Source of the DNA: Treponema sp.
Lineage (GTDB): Bacteria; Spirochaetota; Spirochaetia; Treponematales; Treponemataceae
Reading direction: 5' to 3'
NCBI GenBank assembly: GCA_017619795.1
Contig: JAFZRP010000001.1
Location: 1-39,116, forward strand
Length of the DNA: 39,116 bases
Under the pieces are notes generated by a model. It was given only the letters and a program-made list of their open reading frames with translations, searched no databases and was not told the DNA's origin. Positions 33,857-39,116 of the stretch are shown in pieces. Made by a program: the position numbers and the translations under genes. Numbering within the stretch: position 1 is the first letter of the stretch; the number at the start of each line of letters is the position of its first letter.

Positions 33857-35050
33857 ATGAATAATTCTGAACACTATTTTGACTGGGCTGCTACAAGTCC
33901 GGCTGATGATGATATTTTACGTGAATCTCTTGAGCTTACCCTTCAAAGCTGGGGAAACCCTTCGAGCACACACTCTGTAGGAAAACAGGCAAAAAAGCTT
34001 TTAGACGAAGCACGTGAACGCTGCGCAAAAGCAATGAATGTAAAGGCCGAAAACATCTTTTTTACCTCCGGCGGCACAGAAAGCGACCAGATTCCAATTC
34101 TTTCAATGCTGAATAAGCCTTCAAAAGGAACAATCCTTATAAGTTCAATAGAGCATCCGGCGGTAAGGGAGCAGGCAGAAGCCATGAAAAACTGCGGCTG
34201 GAATGTTGCTTCTATTCCTGCAGACAAAAACGGAATAATTACACCAGAGGCTGTAGAAAAGCTGCTTACTTCAGACACAATGCTTGTCTGCATAATGGCT
34301 GTAAACAATGAAACAGGCTCAATCCAACCGATTTACGAAATTGCAGACTTACTTCTTGAACACTATGCCGGAAAACGAAAGCCAAAGTTTCACGTAGATT
34401 GCGTACAGGCAGCCGGAAAGATTCCGTTGAATATTTCTCACAAGGGAATTGACAGTGCCGCGTTCAGCTCTCATAAAATCTGTGGCCCACGAGGAATCGG
34501 CATACTTTATCTGAAGGACCCGCTTGATCCGTTCCTGCGAGGCGGCGGTCAGGAAAAAGGCATACGAAGCGGCACCGAAAACATTTTTGGTGCAGTCGCC
34601 TTTTCCAAATGCCTTAAACGTTATTATTTACGTACTATTATACTTGATGATGATACAGTCTATTCTTCTTACAGCCAGTATATTAAACAGACCGAAACAA
34701 CAGACTCTTTTCTCAAAAACCTTTCATCACTCAATTGCTGTACAATCATTCCTCCAACAAGAATGGAAAACAAAGAGCTTTTTTCTCCCTACGTTGTACA
34801 GGCTGCCTTCAGCAAAATCCCGGGCAATGTAATGCTCCGAGCACTTGATTCAAAAGGCTTTTATATTTCAACCGGCAGCGCCTGCTCCTCTAAAAAAGCC
34901 GGACGCCCAGTTCTTGAAGCCATGCACATCTCTCCAGATTTACGCGAAAACTCCGTAAGATTCAGTTTTGGTCCGCATACAACACAGACCGCAGTAAATG
35001 AGCTTTTCGAAGCAGTAAAGGAAATTGCTACAGCCTTCAACGGAAAGTAA
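33857..35050 (+). CDS. Cysteine desulfurase (NifS/IscS-like)
   Basis: PLP enzyme that takes sulfur from cysteine to supply Fe-S clusters or tRNA thiolation. 397 residues. PLP lysine Lys207 in SSHKICGPRGIGIL; catalytic Cys343 in STGSACSSKKAGRP; the N-terminal YFDWAATSPADD and NPSSTHSVGKQAK are standard. The partner scaffold (iscU/nifU) is not in the window, so IscS, NifS or SufS-like specificity is not fixed. AGGA lies seven bases before ATG 33857, 33 bases after aroB. A terminator hairpin follows at 35078-35107. Confidence 0.92.
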   Translation: MNNSEHYFDWAATSPADDDILRESLELTLQSWGNPSSTHSVGKQAKKLLDEARERCAKAMNVKAENIFFTSGGTESDQIPILSMLNKPSKGTILISSIEHPAVREQAEAMKNCGWNVASIPADKNGIITPEAVEKLLTSDTMLVCIMAVNNETGSIQPIYEIADLLLEHYAGKRKPKFHVDCVQAAGKIPLNISHKGIDSAAFSSHKICGPRGIGILYLKDPLDPFLRGGGQEKGIRSGTENIFGAVAFSKCLKRYYLRTIILDDDTVYSSYSQYIKQTETTDSFLKNLSSLNCCTIIPPTRMENKELFSPYVVQAAFSKIPGNVMLRALDSKGFYISTGSACSSKKAGRPVLEAMHISPDLRENSVRFSFGPHTTQTAVNELFEAVKEIATAFNGK

Positions 35051-35077
35051 TGTCATTGTAGGATTCAACATTGTCAC

Positions 35078-35107
35078 TGTCGGACTTGATCCGACAATCT
35101 TTTTTCG
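35078..35107 (+). terminator. Terminator after the cysteine desulfurase
   Basis: TGTCGG (35078-35083) and CCGACA (35091-35096) around ACTTGAT, followed by ATCTTTTTTC. The six-bp stem with a T run is a normal intrinsic terminator; the sequence TGTCGGACTTGATCCGACAATC also resembles repeats found between genes in other bacteria. Confidence 0.7.
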
Positions 35108-35157
35108 ACTTTTTTCTCAAAAAACTGCGTGTTTTTTCATTTTAAAGCCATATTATT

Positions 35158-35206
35158 GGTAAGCCCAGAATGCTTATTCATTATGAGCATTTTTATTGGG
35201 CTTACC
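35158..35206. repeat. Long imperfect palindrome
   Basis: GGTAAGCCCA (35158-35167) pairs with TGGGCTTACC (35197-35206), and inside AATGCT (35169-35174) pairs with AGCATT (35186-35191). The outer arms are perfect over ten bases. The element abuts the next hairpin (35206-35232) with no gap. Confidence 0.65.
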
Positions 35207-35232
35207 AGCAGTTTTGCGAAGCAAAACTGCTG
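35206..35232. repeat. REP-like palindrome, copy 2
   Basis: CAGCAGTTTTGC (35206-35217), loop GAA, GCAAAACTGCTG (35221-35232): a perfect 12-bp stem. Core and flanks match copy 1 at 12910-12933. Confidence 0.65.
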
Positions 35233-35261
35233 TCACTTTATTTACTTACGGAGGCATTAAA

Positions 35262-36119
35262 ATGTCAGAACCAATTTATCGCAAAAAAACTATTGAAGAA
35301 TTAACTTTTACGGATGACGGTATGTTTCAGGCAGTTCTACATGAACCAGAAATCTGCGCAGAGCTTATTGAAAGGCTTTTGCACCTAAATGTAAAAAATG
35401 TTGAATATCCTGAACTTGAAAAACAGATTGCGCCTTATTACACAACAAAAGGAGTGCGACTGGATGTTTATCTAAAAGATGATGACAAAATTATTGATAT
35501 TGAAATCCAGTCCTACCCTCAGGAAGCTCTTGGCAAACGGACACGATATTATCAGAGCATGATAGACATGGACAGTCTTATGAAAGGTCAGGATTATCCT
35601 GAATTGAAAGATAGTTACATTCTTTTTCTCTGCAAGCAAGATCCTTTTAAAGATGATGATAACAAACCATTCGGGCTTCCCTGCTATTCATTCAAAAATA
35701 TCTGCGAAGAAAATGCAAGCGTAAAATTAAATGACAAATCTGTCAAAGTGATTTATAATGCAAGTGCATATGAGAAAGAAGAAGATGAAAGAATCAGAAG
35801 TCTTCTTCATTTTATAAGCACAGACGAACCGGGAAAAGATGATTTTTCAAATCGCCTTTCCTCGCTGGTAGAAAAGATAAAAGATGATGAAGAATTCAGG
35901 AGTGATTACGCCGCTATGAATTTACATGATAGAGATATACAAAGAGCCGCAAGAAGAGAAGGCATAGCTGAAGGAATTACACAAGGCAGCCTACAAAAAG
36001 CTATAGAAGATGCTGTAATTGCGATAAAAGAATTTAAAGTTTCTCCTCAACTTGCAGCCGAAAAAATGAATGCTCCGCTGGATAAAGTCTTAGAAAAGCT
36101 AAAAACAGGAGACAAATAG
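35262..36119 (+). CDS. Rpn-type PD-(D/E)XK nuclease / putative transposase
   Basis: 285 residues of the PDDEXK_2 family (annotated as Rpn recombination-promoting nucleases or transposases). The nuclease core is RLDVYLKDDDKIIDIEIQ with Asp68, Glu81 and Gln83; the N-terminal block is KTIEELTFTDDGMFQAVL, and KRTRYYQSMIDM follows. C-terminal RREGIAEGITQGSLQ is the usual repeat-like tail of this family. ATG 35262 has GGAGG seven bases upstream; a frame that starts 66 bases earlier lies in a palindrome and is unlikely. A 28-base direct repeat (35898-35925 and 36118-36145) links its coding end and the bases after the stop, perhaps a recombination scar. These genes are often multicopy. Confidence 0.78.
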   Translation: MSEPIYRKKTIEELTFTDDGMFQAVLHEPEICAELIERLLHLNVKNVEYPELEKQIAPYYTTKGVRLDVYLKDDDKIIDIEIQSYPQEALGKRTRYYQSMIDMDSLMKGQDYPELKDSYILFLCKQDPFKDDDNKPFGLPCYSFKNICEENASVKLNDKSVKVIYNASAYEKEEDERIRSLLHFISTDEPGKDDFSNRLSSLVEKIKDDEEFRSDYAAMNLHDRDIQRAARREGIAEGITQGSLQKAIEDAVIAIKEFKVSPQLAAEKMNAPLDKVLEKLKTGDK

Positions 36120-36145
36120 GAGAGATTACGCCGCTATGATTTTAC
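35898..36145 (+). repeat. 28-base direct repeat pair at end of nuclease gene
   Basis: 35898-35925 and 36118-36145 agree in 26 of 28 bases (core GATTACGCCGCTATGA) and lie 220 bases apart. The first encodes RSDYAAM in the nuclease; the second begins in the stop codon and, in its frame, encodes RDYAAMILLQ and a stop. It looks like the remnant of a second, related gene end. Confidence 0.7.
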
Positions 36146-36159
36146 TGCAATGACACAAT

Positions 36160-39116
36160 TTATTGTAAGGAAATTGTCAAAGCAGGCACAACATTCCCAA
36201 ATGCATAGTAAACGTCGTTGCGGTAGTAGTTGACACTACCACCAATATCGACGGCGAGCGCGTAATAATTAGTATCAAAGAAAGGAGATCGTAGCCACCA
36301 CCAGCCGCCATATCCGTCTGAAGCCCAATAATATGCATAGTTTGCCTTAGCAAAATCTGTCGTTACTCTAATACGAGTATTCGGTGTTGCAGATGAATTG
36401 TACGAAGCAAATCCATAGCTGGACGTTGTTACTTCCTTTTCGCTTAGCAGGAATATTTTGTCACTTGTGTTTGCACAAGCATATCTGGTTGCCTGATTCA
36501 GGTTGTTTCCACTGTCAGTCGTACTTGCAGCACTATTATCTACTGTTGTTGTTGCTATAAGGCTTTGTGCTTCTGTAGTAAAGGCAGTCTGTAAAAAGCC
36601 CTTATTTGTGTATGTATTTGTCTGCATATCATTGCTTTCATAAGTACCGTTTAAATATGCACGTATAGTTGAATACTTGTAATTATTTGCATAAACATTA
36701 GAAGAGTTGATGGTTCTGCTACTTGAGTTTACATAATAAGGTACATTTCCTGTAAGAATACTCTCTGCCAGTAATAAAGCTTTTCCTGTACCATTATAGT
36801 CCTCTGTAAGTACACGCCACTTAATAGGTTCCACTTTAAAATACTTTGTACTGTTTGCATTATTCTGAGCCACCGTAGTTCCGTTGCTATAGGTATACCA
36901 AGACTCATAAGCATTTTCTCTACATTTTACATACCAGTAGCCGTCACTTCCGCTGTAATAAGTAAATGCTCCGTGGACTTCGCTTACACTTTCATTTACT
37001 GTAACGTTATTAGCCTTTATTGTCTGCGGCCATTCTCCGAATAATACATAAGTTGCATTTGTACCTGCTGATCCATCCGTTCCTGCAGGGAGTACTTCTG
37101 GTCCAGCATATTCTTCCCATTTAGCATAAAGCGTTATGCTTTCGGTAATACTCTGTCCTTCACTTGCTTTTGTTACTTCATCAAAACTGCTGCTTGTATA
37201 CCAGCCAAGGAACTTCCAGCCTTTTTCTGTAAGGGCTGGAAGTTTTTCAGTTGTAAGTGTTGTACCGTTTTCTACGTCAAAATCTTGTGGAGCTGTACCG
37301 TGTGCTGTTACATAGCTTACTGAACATTTAGTGATTCCAATGAGCGTAACAGGAATTGTCAAAGCCGGCACAACACCACCATTCGTAATTTCAACGATTT
37401 CGCAGTCTTCGGCATTCCCCTTGTAACTGACTTTGCGCGCGTAGAAACCATTATAACAGTTAGGAGAGCGCATCCACCACCAGCCACCGCAGCCTGTACT
37501 TGTATTCTGGTATGCATAATTTGCCTTTGCAAAATCTGTAGTTACCCTAATACGTGTATTGCCTGTTCCATAAGAACTGTATGAAGCAAAGCCATAACTG
37601 GAAGTCGTAACTTCCTTTTCGCTTAGTAGGAATATTTTGTCGCTTGTGTTTGCACAGGCATAGCTTGTTGCTTGAGTTATATTGTTTCCGCTGTCTGTAG
37701 TGCTTGCAGCAGAGTTGTCTACAGTTGTTGTTGCTATAAGGTTTTGGGCTGCTGTTGTAAACGCTGTCTGAAGGAAGCCTTTGCTACTGTATGTATCATC
37801 TGTCGTCATAGAAGCACTTGAAGAAGACTTTTTGTAAAATGAAAGTCCGTTTAAATACGCTCTTATTTGGCTTTCCTTGTAGTTGTTCGGATAAACCGTA
37901 CTACCGTTTATTGTTCTGTTTACATTATCATAATCATAATAATGCACATTCGCTGTTAAAATATTTTCTGCCAGTAAAAGAGCTTTTCCAGTACTGTTAT
38001 AATTTTCTGTAAGTACACGCCACTTAATTGGTTCTACCTTAAAATATTTTGTACTGTTTGCACTGCTTTGTGACACAGTTGTACCATTGGAATATTGATA
38101 ACTAGATTGATATGCATTCTCTTTACACTTTACATACCAGAAGCCATCACTTCCGATATAGTAAGTAAATGCTCCGTGTACTTTACTTACGTTTTCATCA
38201 ATGGTAACTTCATCTGCTTTTATTGTCTGTGGCCAGTCTCCGAATAATACATACATTGCACTTGTACCGGCTGTTCCGTCTGTTCCTGTAGGTAAAACTG
38301 TAACAGAATCTGTAAGCTCTGGCGCAGTAAACTCTTCCCACTTAGCATAAAGAGTAATGCTTGTTGTAACGCTCTGCCCTGCACTAGCCTTCGTAGCTTC
38401 ATCATAACTGCTGTTTGTGTACCAGCCTAGGAACTTCCAGCCGCTTTCTGTAAGAGCTGGCAGGTTTGTAGTTGTAAGAGTTGTTCCACTCTCTACATCA
38501 AAGGCTTGCGGTGCTGTACCGTGCGCTGTAACATAGCTTACATTGCACTTATCGATCCATTTTGCAGTTAGGGTTACATTATCGGTTACTGTGTAGTTTC
38601 CTGCTGTTACTCGGGTTTCTCCTACATACCAGCCTCCAAAGAAATAATCGCTGCTTGTAAGCTCTGGCAGCTGCTCAGCAGTAAGCTTTTCTCCCTCACC
38701 TACAATTATTGCAGTAGGAGCAGTACTGTGAGCCGTAATATAGCTTACTGTACAGTTTTTAAGCCACTCAGCGTAATATTTCTTATCAACATGTGAGCCT
38801 TTTTCAATTGTCGTCTGCTTTGTTCCGCTGAAGCTGCTGTCTGCATACCAGCCGCTAAAAGTAAAGCCATCTTTCTGCGGTTCTGCAAGCGTTATAGAGT
38901 CTGTTTCTATTGTGTAAGTTGCAGGATTTGCAGAAGCATTTGTTCCACCATCAAGTTCATACGATATCTTATATATAACAGGAGTCCACTTTGCGTAAAG
39001 CGTAATTTCACCTTTAGCACCACCGCCAATTGTTTCTATTGCACTGTCGCTAAAGTTTTCCGTAACAAACCATCCATCAAAATCATAACCTGTTCTAACA
39101 GGAGCTTCTAACGTAA
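36160..39116 (-). CDS. Large InlB-repeat / DUF6273-like surface protein (5' end outside window)
   Basis: The frame is open from the right edge to the stop at 36160, at least 984 residues, so an ATG at 38256 is internal rather than the start. Its N-terminal part contains at least four Listeria-Bacteroides (InlB B) repeats with G-W-Y/F-x and LYAKW ends (TLEAPVRTGYDFDGWF; SYELDGGTNASANP; VSYITAHSTAPT; VSYVTAHGTAPQAFDVE). Two copies of a DUF6273-like domain follow (YVLFG-WPQTIKA, KVEPIKWRVLTE, KALLLAE, IRAYLNG, WWMRSPN or WWLRSPF, VVPALTI), with a fifth repeat between them. DNA copies repeat at 1203 bases, 401 codons. No signal peptide, anchor or sorting motif is in view. Such proteins are usually cell-surface or secreted binding proteins. 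Confidence 0.8.
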   Translation of the reverse strand, partial: TLEAPVRTGYDFDGWFVTENFSDSAIETIGGGAKGEITLYAKWTPVIYKISYELDGGTNASANPATYTIETDSITLAEPQKDGFTFSGWYADSSFSGTKQTTIEKGSHVDKKYYAEWLKNCTVSYITAHSTAPTAIIVGEGEKLTAEQLPELTSSDYFFGGWYVGETRVTAGNYTVTDNVTLTAKWIDKCNVSYVTAHGTAPQAFDVESGTTLTTTNLPALTESGWKFLGWYTNSSYDEATKASAGQSVTTSITLYAKWEEFTAPELTDSVTVLPTGTDGTAGTSAMYVLFGDWPQTIKADEVTIDENVSKVHGAFTYYIGSDGFWYVKCKENAYQSSYQYSNGTTVSQSSANSTKYFKVEPIKWRVLTENYNSTGKALLLAENILTANVHYYDYDNVNRTINGSTVYPNNYKESQIRAYLNGLSFYKKSSSSASMTTDDTYSSKGFLQTAFTTAAQNLIATTTVDNSAASTTDSGNNITQATSYACANTSDKIFLLSEKEVTTSSYGFASYSSYGTGNTRIRVTTDFAKANYAYQNTSTGCGGWWWMRSPNCYNGFYARKVSYKGNAEDCEIVEITNGGVVPALTIPVTLIGITKCSVSYVTAHGTAPQDFDVENGTTLTTEKLPALTEKGWKFLGWYTSSSFDEVTKASEGQSITESITLYAKWEEYAGPEVLPAGTDGSAGTNATYVLFGEWPQTIKANNVTVNESVSEVHGAFTYYSGSDGYWYVKCRENAYESWYTYSNGTTVAQNNANSTKYFKVEPIKWRVLTEDYNGTGKALLLAESILTGNVPYYVNSSSRTINSSNVYANNYKYSTIRAYLNGTYESNDMQTNTYTNKGFLQTAFTTEAQSLIATTTVDNSAASTTDSGNNLNQATRYACANTSDKIFLLSEKEVTTSSYGFASYNSSATPNTRIRVTTDFAKANYAYYWASDGYGGWWWLRSPFFDTNYYALAVDIGGSVNYYRNDVYYAFGNVVPALTISLQ

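Noticed and set aside
36146..36177. Hairpin between the nuclease and the surface gene as terminator
   Set aside because: TGACACAATTT and AAATTGTCA pair only with gaps and no T run follows; too weak to call.
38254..38256. ATG 38256 as the start of the surface protein
   Set aside because: The frame is open upstream to the window edge and encodes further InlB-type repeats, so this ATG is internal.
38220..38405. Short minus-strand frame inside the surface protein
   Set aside because: It is a shadow in another frame of the long InlB-type gene, whose frame is open from the edge to 36160.
1..39116. CRISPR array, rRNA or prophage
   Set aside because: No regularly spaced direct repeats, ribosomal RNA or phage structural gene was seen.

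Overview
The window looks like chromosomal DNA from a spirochaete of the genus Treponema, probably a gut or rumen-type species with moderate-to-low GC. This rests on protein content and gene order: tamB-bamA-skp-mutS run together as in T. pallidum (TP0325-TP0328, from memory), and cheW-degT-nadK-recN-unknown-HD-LysM form a second block that I recall as treponeme-like. Almost all of the window is housekeeping sequence. The accessory parts are the two ends and a few intergenic repeats.

Layout. 1-216: the first codons of a transposase-like gene leaving the window, then tRNA-Pro(TGG) and its terminator. 292-4170 (minus): mtaB, a TPR lipid-layer/periplasmic protein, a bactofilin, an AT-rich lipoprotein and an RluA-type pseudouridine synthase. 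4203-9003: a secreted transglutaminase-like protein, a helix-turn-helix/PTS-IIA regulator, a membrane-anchored propeller protein with a degenerate M23 protein, and the MetQ lipoprotein. 9048-12878: two different phosphohexomutases separated by a folded inverted-repeat element. 13006-20244 (minus): a cell-envelope/DNA-repair operon reading cheW, a DegT-fold protein, nadK, recN, an unknown gene, an HD hydrolase and a LysM protein. 20324-31305 (minus): comF, then mutS, skp, bamA and tamB, the outer-membrane biogenesis block. 31440-35050 (plus): thymidylate kinase, an exported unknown, aroB and a cysteine desulfurase. 35051-39116: palindromic repeats, a PD-(D/E)XK (Rpn-type) nuclease, and a very long surface protein with InlB-type repeats that runs off the right edge.

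The most notable signal is in the starts rather than the genes. At least five genes (bactofilin, rluA-like, propeller protein, phosphohexomutase, tmk; probably aroB and the LysM gene too) have a sigma70-like -35 box, a spacer of exactly 17 bases and a -10 box ending only 6-10 bases before the best ATG, with no Shine-Dalgarno. That predicts leaderless mRNAs. In several cases the longest reading frame begins at a TTG that is really the -35 box, so starts were moved. Other genes (metQ, cheW, the PTS regulator, recN-operon gene, bamA, the nuclease) have ordinary GGAG-type sites, so both initiation modes coexist.

Other points for follow-up: a 208-bp nested inverted-repeat element between the two mutase genes; a dispersed hairpin family (12910 and 35206); two mutually exclusive hairpins before nadK; a 28-bp direct repeat at the end of the nuclease gene; a DegT-family protein lacking the PLP lysine; a thymidylate kinase lacking the Walker A lysine; and a 1203-bp in-frame tandem duplication in the surface protein. 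I found no CRISPR array, rRNA or prophage. I did not find a clear new multi-gene system; the leaderless pattern and the inverted-repeat element are the best candidates for something undescribed.
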